Below, piece after piece: positions 23,400 to 35,479 of a stretch of DNA of 64,000 nt. The translations under genes and the position numbers were made by a program. A model generated the notes under the pieces. That model did not search any database, had not been told where the DNA came from, and worked only from the letters and a program-made list of their open reading frames with translations. This DNA is from Calliphora vicina (lineage: Eukaryota > Arthropoda > Insecta > Diptera > Calliphoridae): contig NC_088782.1 of NCBI RefSeq assembly GCF_958450345.1, positions 5,775,501-5,839,500 of the forward strand. Direction: 5' to 3'. The number at the start of each line of letters is the position of its first letter. Positions within the stretch are counted from its first letter, which is position 1.

Positions 23400-24080
23400 A
23401 TATTAAAAGAAAATGAAATATAAACATGAAAAAACATACAACTACAGAGACATTTACATATGTATTTAAATATTTATGTAGTAGATACAAAAAAATTCTT
23501 AATTAATGTGAGTGTTTAATTAATTACCAAAAATTCTATGTTCTTTTGTTAAAGAAAAGACTATTTTAAAAAATGATGGAATGAAGCTGGTTTTTATGTG
23601 ATTCTAGAAATTTGCCATCATCATCATCAACTAAGAACTTTATTAATAACATTTTAAAAACATTAAAGAAAAAGCTTGTTATTGGTTGTGTGCTTTAGCG
23701 AGCAGTTAAACTCAGGCAATTATTTGGAAATATTTTTTAAAGAAATTATCAGAAAACACTAAAACGCCAGTCTCGTTATGCGTTATTTGAAATTTAATGA
23801 TTCCGAACGAATCCGAAACAAATCAAAACTATCTTAATTTTCAAGCCATATATTATACAGTGGGGGAGCTCAAAAAACGGATATAGTAATTCATCATGTG
23901 TATCCATCAGTATATGGGCAATTCCATGACATCGTACGTGACTTTTGTACGCCTATAGAGTGGAGTAGATTTTGCAAAAATAAGAGTATCTTAAAAAAAA
24001 ATAATAAGTTCTTTCGAAACATTGTTCTCCAAAATATCCAGCGAAATAAGCGTATATCGTACGTGACATAAAACGGAATT
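23400..24080. other. No gene recognised
   Basis: AT-rich sequence. Direct repeats of 'cgtacgtgac' at about 23934 and 24058 suggest an old insertion, but no borders are clear. Confidence 0.35.
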
Positions 24081-24081
24081 A

Positions 24082-24933
24082 CAGTAAGGCCTCGATTATC
24101 CGTGATTCAATTATCCGGCAACATCAATTATCCGTGAAAGAAAAAGAAACAAATTTTGGATCGATTTCAACTTTTTTGCATCGATTAACCGTAATTACCG
24201 TAATTACCTCAATTATCCGGGATTATAAGCAACATTTTTTTCGATTACTTTTGAACAACAAACACAATGTAAATAAAATGTAAAAGAGGAATTCCCCATT
24301 CGAAACTGAAACCAAAGTAGATTTCGTAGTTTTTGAATGGTTCTGGAATGATCGAACTCCAATTTCTGGATTAATAGTGAATGAAAAGGCTAAAATATTC
24401 CACTCAAAATTAAACAAAAACGCGACATGGAATTCACAAACTTAGGACAAAAATCTTCAGCTGATTATATAGCTGCCACAATTCATATCAATAGAATAGA
24501 ATAACTCAGAAATGAACGATTTATACAATTTTCCAAACCAAATGTGACGTATTTGATCCAACCGATGGATCAGGGTGCAATATGGAGCTTTAAATGTCAT
24601 TATCGAAAAACTATAGTGCAAAAACTATTCACGTCGATCAATAGATAAGAATTTAAGAAAGCGTTTAACATCAAGAAAGCACTGTTGTCAATTAATAATG
24701 CTTGGAAAGCTGTTACTTCTGCAGTTTTGAAAAATGCGTAGAATAACTTACTCTGTCCAGAAAATGAAATGCTGTGGGCATATGTCCGAAATTTAATAAA
24801 ATCCTTATATTATTTAAACATGTACATAAAATCCTTTAAAAAACTACTCAAAATTGGTACTCAATTAACCGGGAAAATTGATTATCCAGAATGTTTTCGG
24901 TCCCGACCAATACTGATAACCGAGGTTCCACTG
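24082..24933 (+). mobile_element. pogo-like transposon remnant, 852 bp, TA target site
   Basis: CAGTAAGGCCTCGATTATCC at the left pairs with GATAACCGAGGTTCCACTG at the right, and TA flanks both sides. Inside (about 24535-24780, plus strand) a frame reads PNVTYLIQPMDQGAIWSFK, then INNAWKAVTSAVLKNA, signature pieces of the pogo/jerky DDE_1 domain. Most of the transposase is deleted and stops interrupt the rest, so this copy is inactive. Confidence 0.8.
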
Positions 24934-25114
24934 TAATTTTGAAGTACATGTAGAAATATGCGAAAATGAGCGTATCTTGAGAGGCGTTATGTTTTATTTT
25001 AATTTCTTACACTAAACCAAAAATTTTTCCTTTACAATTCGTCATATTAAAATAAAAACAATCATCGGATGATCTTATAGTAAAACAATATACTATATTC
25101 TGTAAATATATGTA

Positions 25115-25740
25115 CAGTGACTCAAACGCAAAATCCGACAAGAGTTTGTCTGATATAAATGTGCTCTAAACATAAAAGGATGTACCAAAAAAAATGTTTT
25201 TTTCTCTTCTATTTACATTCCACATACCTATATCTCTAAAAAATAACAAAAACTAAAATTTGCATAACTCAAACTGTAAACTTTTGCATAAAAACCAAAA
25301 TAACTCAATTTCTTGCGCCAAACACAAAATCGGACAGAGTAAAATAGGTATTCAAAAGTGGGCGATAAATATTTAGTTGCATATCCTTTGTTGTCTCGAA
25401 TGACCTGTAATCGCCTTTGAATCGATTTTACTATGTTTTGGCATACTTCCGGCTCTATTGAGGTCCAGTTTCCAGTAAGGACTATTTTATCTGAACTAAC
25501 GTGTTAAATTTTATTTGATGCACTCTCTAGCTAATTCCTTCCAAAGATGCTCAATTACATTAAAGTCTGTGCTCTGCGCAGGAGTTTCTATAAGTTTGGG
25601 ACAGTTATGGATCATCCAAATATTTGCAACACTTGATGTGAGCTTGGGATCGTAGTCTTGATAAATGGAAAAGATGTTTTCTGTACCCACATTTTTCGTA
25701 CTTTGCTCTAAATTTTGCTTCAAAATGTTGAGGTAGACAA
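25115..25740 (-). pseudogene. Truncated Tc1-like transposon with transposase C-terminal part
   Basis: The left end after a TA reads CAGTGACTCAAACGCAAAAT, a Tc1-type terminus. On the minus strand 25723-25511 reads IYQDYDPKLTSSVANIWM and PAQSTDFNVIEHLWKELA, matching the region around the second Asp and the Glu of DD34E transposases. The N-terminal two thirds and the right terminus are missing. Confidence 0.75.
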
Positions 25741-26142
25741 ATTTATAAATAAATAAAGAATTGTTACAATTTTTAAACTAAGTACTTGACGCCTTTATGT
25801 AAAATTCAAAAGAATCCGGTTTATTTAAATAATGTAGAAAATATATGTTTTAGCGCATGTTATTTTCATTATCTGTTCTTTAGTTAAAGAAAGGCAATGT
25901 GTGTTACGAATTTGTAGTATAATTTTTCCGCCTGAAAGTATGTGAAGAAATTTGTTTTCAAAAAAAATTATTTGTGAAAGCTGCAGCAGCAAGTGGCAAC
26001 ACCGGTCAGACGCCACTGCGGCTGACATCAGCAAACCTATTTTTTTTATATGAAGTTTTTACGATCTAAATTTGGGTAGTCATGAGCCAATTAGTCCCCA
26101 TAAGAAATGCACGGTGTGTGTGTGTATTTGTGTGTGTGTCAT

Positions 26143-26187
26143 TCTCCGGATGACACCAACATGAGGTTGGTGTCATCCGGTGAATGG
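26143..26187. repeat. Perfect short hairpin next to a (TG)n tract
   Basis: CCGGATGACACCAAC and its exact inverse GTTGGTGTCATCCGG are separated by 'atgag'; ATTC/GAAT pairs continue outside a single mismatch. It lies just after a TG-rich run (26113-26140). It may be a tiny foldback or a recombination product. Confidence 0.6.
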
Positions 26188-26189
26188 CC

Positions 26190-26780
26190 AGATCTGTTCA
26201 ATTTATTTTCCCTCAACATACAGAAATCGCGATAACCACAATTTCATGCATTTGTTTTGTATGAAAATATTAGTAGTATGCAAATAGACAAACTCCAAAC
26301 ATTTCCTTATACTGTTATTTAATCCTTCTCTAGCAAAAAACTTTTATAATTGATGTGTGCCGTAGGCAATAGTTAAAGCACAGGTCATCATCACTAGGCA
26401 GCAACACCATATACCATGTACACCATGTCTGCACACTACATCAATAAAGTTAGCTGTATAGACTGCATCGATAGCAAAATGAATGGCAAAACTTGGAAAA
26501 TAAAATGAAATCATCATATTAGCAAGAATATACTAGCACACACACCTCCAAATTGTTGATTTTGCAATTCAAGTTCTCCTAATATTTTATGAAAGTAGAT
26601 AAATTCATATTAGTGAGTATAAAAGGTAATATATTATTAGGCTTCTACTTAAGGAGACCTTCAATGGGTTCATTATAAATCACTTTAACGGCAAAAACTG
26701 ACAATAAATTATTATCTGCCATTAAACAAAACCAACCAGCAATATCTTCTAATACATCATGGAATTGTACACAACTTTTG
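26190..26780. other. No gene recognised
   Basis: AT-rich intergenic DNA between the hairpin and the second mariner copy. Confidence 0.35.
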
Positions 26781-27580
26781 TGGAGTTAGAACATACTCAT
26801 CTTCGTTCTCGCACGTTCTCGGCCAATGATCGCTTCAAACGAATCAGTTGCATTCTGTACAGGTTTCCTGTGATTGACTGGTCAGATTTCAGTAGATCAT
26901 AATATATATGACACTTTTGCTCCCACCAAATACAGAGAATTTGGTGGAGTCGATTCGGCTACTTGGTTGCGCTTCACATACGATCTCTTACTATTCGGGT
27001 TATCGTAATGGATCCGTTTTTCATCGCAAGTAATGATTCGGTGCAAAAATGATTTCCTTTTATAGCGTTCAAGCATCATTTCGGACATGCTAAATCGTAT
27101 TTCAAGGTCTCTCGGCTTCAATTTCCCTGCTTTTGGGTGATTCCTGGTGATTGCAAACGTTTTGAAATTACAACTTGTGTAGCTCCCAAGGAGTTTTCAA
27201 GCTCTTTTTGATTTTGACAACAAACTTCATGGAGTAATGGCTCTAATTTTTTTTGGGTGGCCTTTGTCTTCCGTGTCAAAATGACCTCTTGTGAACCCCA
27301 CAAACCATCTCTCGCACGTTGAAACCGATGGAACACATTCACCATAAGCTTTGGTGAGCAATCGGTGTGCGTCGGCAGCATGTTTGTTCAAATTAAAGAA
27401 GTAAAGCAAAACTTCCCGCAAAGGACGATTCGTTGGCACAAAATTCGAAATTGTGCCAAATTGTTTACACTATAATATTCAACAACTAAGTGAGAATAAA
27501 TACCTTTCAAAATAACATTTAGGTTATTAAAAACAAAAACTGCGTTCAAAAGATACGCCATCTATTGTAAATCTCGCAGT
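26780..27580 (-). pseudogene. Degenerate mariner transposase, copy 2
   Basis: On the minus strand the DNA-binding part is 27439-27227 (NRPLREVLLYFFNLNKHAAD, YGECVPSVSTCERWFVGFT). A shifted frame continues with EVCCQNQKELENSLG, and 27121-26897 gives ERYKRKSFLHRIITCDEKR followed by IHYDNPNSKRSY, the segment around the first catalytic Asp. The C-terminal third is missing. The region 27440-27580 resembles the mariner flank at 60022-60095, so it probably contains the terminal sequence. Confidence 0.75.
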
Positions 27581-27584
27581 CATA

Positions 27585-28126
27585 CAACTATAAAAAAGTT
27601 GATTTCCATGATCTTGTAGTCCATCATCAACTGGATTTTCGAGAATCTAAATGCGAAAACTTAATTCGTATAAGGTTTTACTTTGATTCATCAATGTTTT
27701 CTCGTAAAATCAAAATCATTAATTTCAATTTTAAATTATATAAAATTTGTTATTGATTTGTCTTTATGTGTGAAAACCAGTTACTAACTCATAATCAACT
27801 AACTTTGGCATAGTGTAGCGTGTAGTACGCTAAACAAAAAATACAGATGGTCGATTGTACGTGTTTTTTAATCTTGTCTTAACCATATAGTTTCATCTTA
27901 TAAGTCGCTTACAAAATACCTTATTGTCTGGCAAATTATAATGAATTTATTTTGCTTTATCGCCAGATAAATAAATACTTAATCTATTCAAATTGCAAGT
28001 AGTGTTTTCAATAAGTTTCTATTACTTGTATTTTATTTTTTAAGATAAATTTTTGTTACCATTGCCATTACATATTCCTCAAAAGGTAGCAAATAACGAC
28101 AGTGGTAAGCTTCTTGTGGTTTTGAG
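27585..28126. other. No gene recognised
   Basis: AT-rich sequence. The last eight bases (GTTTTGAG) are the target duplication of the next element. Confidence 0.4.
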
Positions 28127-28712
28127 TAGGGTTCTATAAGTCGATTGTTCGATTGTTCGAACAATCGACTTTTTCCTGAAAAAAGTCGAAAAGTCGAAAT
28201 CGACTTTTTGGTCGGAAAAAAGTGGAACAATCGATTACGTTATCTCAAAAGTCGAAAATGATCGATAAAAGTCGAATAGTCGATTAAGTCGAATATTTAG
28301 ATTGTTAAAAAAATATTTAATTGCAATATTATACTAAAACTAAAAAAAAATTAAAACATTATTTAAAGAATTTGTTATAATTATTTTTAAGCGAATTGTA
28401 AATCCAAAGACTTTTATAAATAAAATGAATAAATAAATAAATATATATGTAAATAATAGATAAATGTTTATAAAATAAAGCTTTTTTCTACACAAAATTC
28501 TTCTAACTATTATCACCTTGATAAATTTCATTTTTATTGCTAAACATTAAAAAAGGCGCATCAATGAATGTAGAAACCATGTATTTTTTACAAGAAATGG
28601 TAAAAAGTCAAAAAAAGTCGATTAACTAAAAAGTCGAAAGTTCGAAAAGTCGACTTTTTAAAAAACGGAAAAAGTCGAAAAGTCGACTTTTTGTTTCAGC
28701 TATAGAACCCTA
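28127..28712. mobile_element. hAT-type non-autonomous element, 586 bp, with AGTCGA motif arrays
   Basis: The ends are exact inverted repeats TAGGGTTCTATA / TATAGAACCCTA, flanked by the direct 8-bp duplication GTTTTGAG (28119-28126 and 28713-28720). Both subterminal regions are packed with AAAGTCGA / TCGACTTTT motifs in both orientations. The AT-rich centre has no transposase. Confidence 0.85.
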
Positions 28713-28720
28713 GTTTTGAG

Positions 28721-29930
28721 CCTGTACAGTGATGTATATTGTTGATCTTATTGACTCAAATTGAAAGGCAACAATATTGCAATAATTCTAATTACTGTAG
28801 AGAGTAATTCACAGGCATATTAGTTAATTTTACACATCATTAACACAAAATACGTTTTTATTGACTTAATTTTTAATAGTAAACAATACATTTTCAAACG
28901 ACTTCATTTAATAAAATATCTAAAACAACATAATTTAAATAAAAGCCAACTATTGATTAATTACTATGCATAACATAAGATTACAATGGAAATAGACAAT
29001 GGACTATCAGCAGTAACCGGCTTTGGAAATAAAACAAACTTTATTTATTTAAAACTTGTTGGGATTTTTGACAACGGAAAATAATTTGTATTGCACACAA
29101 GTGTGTAGTGATTGAGAGAAAAGAAAAGATTCCAATAAATAAAAGTTTTAGGCAAATTTTGTGCACGCTACCAATAAAAATACTGAAAAAACTGGATAAT
29201 CATTTGATCTGTGGGGCTATGCTGAACTGGGAAAGGCGAGAGCTATAGAATAGACACATAGAACGGAAGGAGAGAGAAATATCAATGGAAAAATTTAGGT
29301 TTATTACAAAAGACTTATGTTTTGGCTCTCAGTTACCTATCTAGTTGTCATCTATTGAGAGAGTTCTGATTTTTACATGTCATTAATTTTTTAAACAAAA
29401 AAGGAAAATTTTTTCTCACAATTAAAAACCAAAAAATAAAACTGTCTTATTGACCAAGTTGATTTTAAAAATTATTTCTTTATTTTTGTCACATATGCAC
29501 TGATCGATGTAACTGTCAGTAGCGTATTACTATTATAAAGCAATGGCAACAAGAAAAGAAACGCATTGATAAATAGTCACGATGATGAGTGGTAAAAAAA
29601 AACTAAAAAAAAAAACAAATTATGTTCAGCATGCTGATTTGTTTAAAATGCAAACAAAACTAAAGAAATAAGAAAAATAACAAAACACACACAAAATAAA
29701 CTTTAAGGTTTTTATTAATCAAATAAAATTCATTGGAAACAGTATTAAACAAACTACAGCTGCAGACATATTGAACTCATTTTTTGTAATCAAAGTAATT
29801 TTGTGTTAGATTTTCATATTAAAAACAACAATAAAAAAGTACAAATAACAAATTAATAATAAAATAAGTGGGGCTAAACTCCTGTTGTAAAAGTTTTGAA
29901 TTCTTTAAACGGAAACTAGTATTGAAAAAA
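28721..29930. other. No gene; upstream region of cuticle gene 3
   Basis: AT-rich DNA with no coding exon recognised. No convincing TATA box was found near 29936, so the promoter of cuticle gene 3 is unresolved. Confidence 0.4.
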
Positions 29931-29935
29931 GCACA

Positions 29936-30536
29936 ATGAAATATCTAACAATTATAGTAAGTTTTGAAGCACATGTTTATTTGTTTGCCAAATTTAAATT
30001 TTAAATAATTCTATTAAAAACAGTTCATGTTATTTGCAATAAGCAACACCTGTTACTCCCTGTATCCCACAAATAATTATGGACAACAACCACAACAGCA
30101 GCTATTACAACAAGATCTACTACAACAACAGCAGCAACTATTGCAACAACAGCAACAGCTCCTACAGCAGCAACAACAACAACAAGGTCAAGGCCAACAA
30201 GACAGAGTTACAAATTTAAATATTATTTTACCAAAGGCAGTAATAGACGATTTTGAATATATACCCACAGTGCAGGGCTACAGATTTAGGTAAAATTCAA
30301 TCAAAATTAATTTTCTTATTTTCATATTAATATGTTTATTTTTAATTAGCTATCAATTACCTGGTGGTTCCAGACGCGAGGAAAATGCTTTTATAACTGG
30401 TCTTCGCATGGATGACTATTCTCGTTTGGATAGTAAAACCACAGATTTTACAGCCGTTGGAGTGGGTGGTAGACCTAAAATGAAATTGAAAAATCGTAAA
30501 CTATCACCTGGTTCATTGAAATCCTTATCTGGTTAA
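29936..30536 (+). CDS. Gln-rich secreted protein with partial RR domain (3 exons, 157 aa)
   Basis: Exons are 29936-29956, 30024-30289 and 30350-30536. Intron 1 is phase 0 (donor gtaagt) and intron 2 phase 2 (donor gtaaaa). The protein begins with a signal peptide (MKYLTIIFMLFAISNTCYS), followed by a Gln-rich tract (about 28-66, mixed CAA/CAG). Then YRFSYQLPGGSRREENAF resembles the first strands of an RR domain. The usual GSY.Y..PDG and ADENGFQP parts are absent; instead a basic tail ends KLSPGSLKSLSG. Intron 2 splits the residue after YRF at the same place and phase as in cuticle genes 2 and 4, which supports common descent. Chitin binding is doubtful without the back half. A poly(A) signal AATAAA lies at 30848, with another near 30805. 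Confidence 0.75.
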
Positions 30537-30847
30537 TTATTATCATTATTTTTATTAATTGTTGTTATAATTTTAAGTTATTTTAATTATATTGTATTAT
30601 ATATATGAATTTATTATTATTACTCTTTATTATATATTGTAATACACAAGATTATTGTGCTATACCTTATTGTAAATTAGCATATGTTGCATTTTATGTT
30701 AAGTTTTTTTTTCTTTACAAAAACATAAACAGTTTGTTGCTAAATATTTATTTTTGTATTTTCTTTTTAAGTAGTACAAAGGTGTCATTTGGTGTTAATT
30801 TACAAATAAAATATGTATGCATGTATGTAAAACACGCATCAAAAACT

Positions 30848-30853
30848 AATAAA
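30848..30853 (+). terminator. Possible poly(A) signal of cuticle gene 3
   Basis: AATAAA lies about 312 bases after the stop; an earlier AATAAA near 30805 is an alternative. Confidence 0.4.
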
Positions 30854-30899
30854 TCATTAAACAAAATATTTGTTAATTGTCTGTAATCATGACATTTTT

Positions 30900-31990
30900 A
30901 GGTGGCGAAAACAAAAGACTGAATCAACAAACCTGATGACAAAAAAAAATACAAAAAAATACAAGACACATTAACATTATTATTTACAGCATACTTTTAG
31001 GCCGTTATAAATAGCAAGTTACTAAGTTGTTTACTTTTTATAAACATGAATAATATGATTATGTTGGTTAACTATTCGAGTTTATTTATTATTTTCATTC
31101 GAATAAAAGTTCGATTGTTCGATTGTAGAAATTAGTATTCGAATGATTTTCAAAACCATATTATATATTTTTAACAAGTAAGACAGTATGGTCAGTCAAG
31201 CCCGACCATGTAATACCCTACACTAAGTAAATGATCAAAAATATTTCTTTCAAAATTTTTATTTTCGTAAATGATTGGAACTATGACCAATTATGGATCG
31301 ATCGCCATGAAATTAGCCCGCGTGATTTATGTCTATATGAAAGTTATTTTTTTGGAACGAGTACCCTCTACTTTTTTTTATATATAGGCCATTAATGTGT
31401 CTCAGGCCACTTGAACAAGAAATGTATGAACAAAATTAACGTATTTTGAGAACTATTAAAATAAAAGCTAATTTTTACTTAAAATATATCCATATTTACT
31501 TGTATGTGAGTTTTTGTCTTCGTAGGTTACCGTTATCCTATTCCCAGGTATAACCAAAAAAAAAATATTTTTTTTAACGACAATTTCAAATTTTTAAAAA
31601 TTTTGTTAAACAAATTTCAGAATTTTTTGATTTGATTATCACATTGGGATTTATTGAGAACATAATAGGGAATTAAAATATGAAAAAAGTATGACAAAAC
31701 CTCTTATAGTCCATATTTTGATGAATGAGCCGAATTTTCTTACTATGATGAATTTAAGTAAAAGCTATTAAGAATATTATAGTCCAGGTATTTCTAAATA
31801 TAGTCTGACAGTTTTACTAAAATCGGAAAACGTTAACCCTTAAATCGTGAAGGTCAAAGGTAAATTTTTTCAATATTTATAATTTCTCGTGGAAAGATAG
31901 CGAAATGTTAAATATTTTAGGGCCGATTTTGATGAAACTTAAGAAAAATATAACATGAAGTCCAATATTTATAATAACTGCACAAAAATT
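30900..31990. other. No gene; repeat fragments
   Basis: From about 31175 ('acaagtaagacagtatgg', 'caagcccgaccatgtaatacc') the DNA looks like the start of another dispersed fly repeat. No coding frame was recognised. Confidence 0.4.
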
Positions 31991-31997
31991 AAAATTA

Positions 31998-32210
31998 ACC
32001 CTTAGGTTAGGTTAGGTTCCATTGGTAGCCACTCTTCAAGCAGCTCACTTGGGTCCATTCAAAACTGATCCCGTTGTGATACCCAGGGGGTAACATCTTG
32101 GTATTAATTATACGTCCGTTGTTTCCAGGCTAAACCAACCAGATTCTCTGATGAAAGAGTAGATTCGTCTAAGACTTATCATTGATAGCTCATCTAAGCA
32201 TGATAGGAAA
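31998..32210 (-). mobile_element. Non-LTR retrotransposon 3' end fragment
   Basis: Read on the minus strand it ends 'ggaacctaacctaaccta', after 'ggacccaagtgagctg' and 'gtggctacc'. The 3' end of the plus-strand element at 49720-50456 has the same order of words ('cccacttgagttc', 'gtggctgcc', 'ggaaacctaacctaa'). No coding part remains. Confidence 0.55.
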
Positions 32211-32219
32211 ATATTTTTA

Positions 32220-33875
32220 ACAAAATTTAAAAAATTTAAAAAAAAAAATTTCGAATTCAAAAAGCTAAATGAAGATTAAAAGTGCGAAATTTCAGCAGTT
32301 TTACCAATTAATGGTTAGCGTGTCTATTTCATAATATTTAATTTCATATTGTTTCTTTGGGTTGCTTATTTAAAGGTTTGTCATTTTAAATTTATAGAAC
32401 ATTATTAACCCTTATATATCTTGGGTCATAATTGTCCAAGACAGCAAAGTTATTACAACAGAAATAAAAATCAGATGATGTTTAAATTGTATTCTATTAA
32501 ATCATGAATGTAGAATAAATGATATATTTACTCTACATTTTTTAAAAACTTTTATTAGTTTTATTTTATTGTATTACCCCCAGTAACACGAAGTCTGGTT
32601 ATGTCTTAACTAATAGTTATACTGACAGTTTTCATACAAAAATAATTTTAACCGACAGCATAACTATTAGTTAAGGCATAACCAGACTTCGTGTTATATT
32701 GTAATATCGTAAAATTTAAATTATAAATATATAAATACGCCCTAAATTATGCTACAGTTTCTAATTTCAGATATAGTAGTTGCTGCTATAATTATATTAT
32801 TTTAAATATTACCCAGCAAACAATGAATAACTAATTTTCACAAAAGAACTGTTTGGCAGTTTGGTAGATTTAAAGATCGCGTTGGACTACAACTTGTTAA
32901 TGAAATTTCCATACTACAGCACTTTAGTATGTATTATTAAACGAACATGTTGATTTTTTTTTATCAAATGTATGATATTTTCATGTTTTTTTTTGTGGCA
33001 ATTGAAAATGTTAGAACGTTAGGTATGTGAAATTTCCAAGAGGGTATAGTTTGTATTTCTGAATTAGTTTGTCCTTCTTTAAAACTATTATTTTTTCGTT
33101 TATTTTGTTTAATTAATTAATAATAAACTGTGCGTATCACAAGTTTTAAATCATCTAGAATACGGAATTATTTATTTAATATATAAAAGCAAATAATTAT
33201 GGCCTTGATGAGTGTATTTTTTTTTTTTAAATAAATATACATATACAACAAAATTAGCATAATATTCAAAGTACTGATGCGCAAATACAAATACAAATTC
33301 AATTGAATATTCATAATAATATTCTAGTTTATATTTAATTTAGAAAAAATGTCAATTACATTTTGTATCTCCGCATCGAGTTATCTTGTTATACACAAAT
33401 TTATAGAATTTGTATAGCTGATATACGAATTTTGAAAATTTTCAGCAAACAATTTATGTATTTGAACAGAGCATGTGTGTGATCCTAGTGCATATTCATA
33501 TTTGTTGTTATAAACTATGTTCATTTTAATTTAAGAAGTTTAAGAATTTTTCCTAAGAATACATTATTTTTATATATATTTCTATATAAATTTGATTATA
33601 ATAGCTGATACCATAGAATAAATACAGTTATCTATGGCTGGTACTATATCTTAGAGCCTTCATATTTCAGTTAATAACTCTTATATGCAGAATTCTAGCA
33701 AAATACTGAACTAAAAAATATTTTGAAGGTCAAGGACACCATCCGCCCATTTCTGTACAACATATTCATTTTGATAGCTGCTATAGCTTCCCCTATAGGT
33801 AATTAGTCATATCTATGGGAGGTGCCACGCCCACTAATGCTAGTTTGCCCATTATTTATAAACATAGTCTCCTTA
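32220..33875. other. No gene; one small MITE
   Basis: Apart from the 113-bp palindrome at 32584-32696 this is AT-rich DNA with no recognised gene. Confidence 0.4.
32584..32696. mobile_element. 113-bp palindromic MITE
   Basis: TAACACGAAGTCTGGTTATG runs from 32584, and its near-exact inverse ends the element at 32696. The arms of about 45 bp continue through 'cttaactaatagttat' with few mismatches. The loop is about 20 bases. Confidence 0.7.
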
Positions 33876-33879
33876 GAGC

Positions 33880-34570
33880 TCTATACACTTTGTCCATCAT
33901 TTGTGAATTGGTGAATTGATATCCGCCTAGTCATTACTTCGGTTTTGGAAACAAGAAATAGTTATTCGAAGCTAATTCTGGAGAATAGAGCGGATCAGGG
34001 AGCAATTGGTAGCCTAATTCATGGATTTTTGCAATGGAAACTGCACATGTATGGGTCTTTGCATTGTCCTGATGAAAAAGATGCGTTCGTTTTTTTTAAT
34101 TCTCATTTGACGTTGAGTTTTTAACCTTTTGAAGGTAATCAATGTGGATTATACCATGCAAATCCCAAAAAACGGTCGCTATGATTTTATTGGCTGCCAA
34201 ACCCATCTTGGCCTTCTTTGGCGCAAATTCACAACGAGAAACCCACTGTTTTGACTACTGTTTGGTCTCTGGTGTGTTGTAGTTGATCTCCTGCGAAGTT
34301 GTCACATGATTCCTTTGTGGTTGATTGTGAGCAAACGAGGCACCCATGTTGCATAAAGCTTTCTCACAGCCAAGTGATCATTCAAAATTGAAACCACTGA
34401 ACCAACACCATATCGTGAATTTTTCAATTATTTCGGGCGTAGAAACCTCAACTGGGCATCCAGAACGTTCGGCATCTTCCATGCCTGAACGGCCACAACG
34501 AAATTCAGTAAACCACTTTTTTACCATTGAAATTGATGGTGCAGAGTTCCCATAGTATAGCTTAGCCATT
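33880..34570 (-). pseudogene. Degenerate mariner transposase, copy 3 (different subfamily)
   Basis: On the minus strand 34569-34378 reads YYGNSAPSISMVKKWFTEFR, then CGRSGMEDAERSGCPVEVST, the N-terminal pattern of a mariner lineage distinct from the other copies (those have FFNLKK...GECVPSVS). Downstream pieces on the same strand resemble the central and C-terminal region with stops and shifts down to about 33880. It ends close to the hAT-like element at 34624. Confidence 0.7.
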
Positions 34571-34623
34571 ATTTGAGTGATGTTTTTTTTTTACTTTTTT
34601 TCATTTCCACCTCAAGTCACGCG

Positions 34624-35475
34624 TAGAGATGCCAAACGGGGAATCCCGTTCCCGAAAATCTCGGTGTTTTCGGGATTTCTTAAACCCCGAAGCCCGGGAT
34701 TTTTTAATTTTAAATCCCGGGATTTTCGGGATTTTCCAAATCCAGTTTTTCATAAATAAATAGGGGAATTTGTCATTTTTGGGTGCCTCTTTTATGCATT
34801 TTGACATTCAACATGCCCGAATATCGCAAAGTAATGTTCAGCAAAGGTGTTAAGCTCAACTCCTGCTACAACATAGTTAATAAAGGAAAGCGGTATTTTT
34901 GGTTTCCCTAGAGTGGGGCCCTGGAAAATCAATTCTTCACATTTTTTTGTAAGTTATCTAACAAAACTCAATTTAAATCCTCTTCAAATGAAACTGATTT
35001 TATCTCAGATGAGGAGCTCGAACAAAATGAAAATATTTCGATTGCTAAAAGGCTAAAAGATATTATTAATAAATGTAAAAACCCAAATAACAATAACGAA
35101 ACCAAATTATAATGTAGATTTGCAACTTCCAAAAGAAATAGATCATTTTATTTCTGAAAGAACAAGAGGAAAACACTTGCAGATTTGTTGAAGTATTTGC
35201 AAACGGTTTTGCAAATATGAAAGATGTTTTTCGGCAGCAGCATATGTCGGAAACAAAATTCGTTCCAGAATGGCAGACGAAACCATAGATGCAATGTATG
35301 CTCTTTAGTGTCTAATAAAAATTAATTGCTAAATAAAAAATTTACTTTCAATTGTAAAGACATAATTATGTACGTTTCTTTCTTATAATTTTCGGGATTT
35401 TAGATTTCCCGAAAATCCCTTTACCAAATCCCGATCCCCGGGATTTTTAAAAATCAGTCCCGATTAGCATCTCTA
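34624..35475 (+). mobile_element. hAT-type element, 852 bp, with transposase C-terminal remnant
   Basis: The termini are TAGAGATGCCAAACGGG and, at the other end, the inverse of TAGAGATGCTAATCGGG. A broken plus-strand frame (about 35220-35309) reads RCFSAAAYVGNKIRSRMADE followed by TIDAMYAL, which matches the hAT C-terminal dimerisation segment. An upstream piece reads SDEELEQNENISIAKRLKDI. Multiple 'ATCCCGGGATTTT'-like motifs lie near both ends. A clear 8-bp duplication is not visible at this copy. Confidence 0.75.
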
Positions 35476-35479
35476 TGTA

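Noticed and set aside
30605..30886. 93-codon plus-strand frame after cuticle gene 3
   Set aside because: Lies in the AT-rich 3' UTR of cuticle gene 3, contains its poly(A) signals, and shows no domain.
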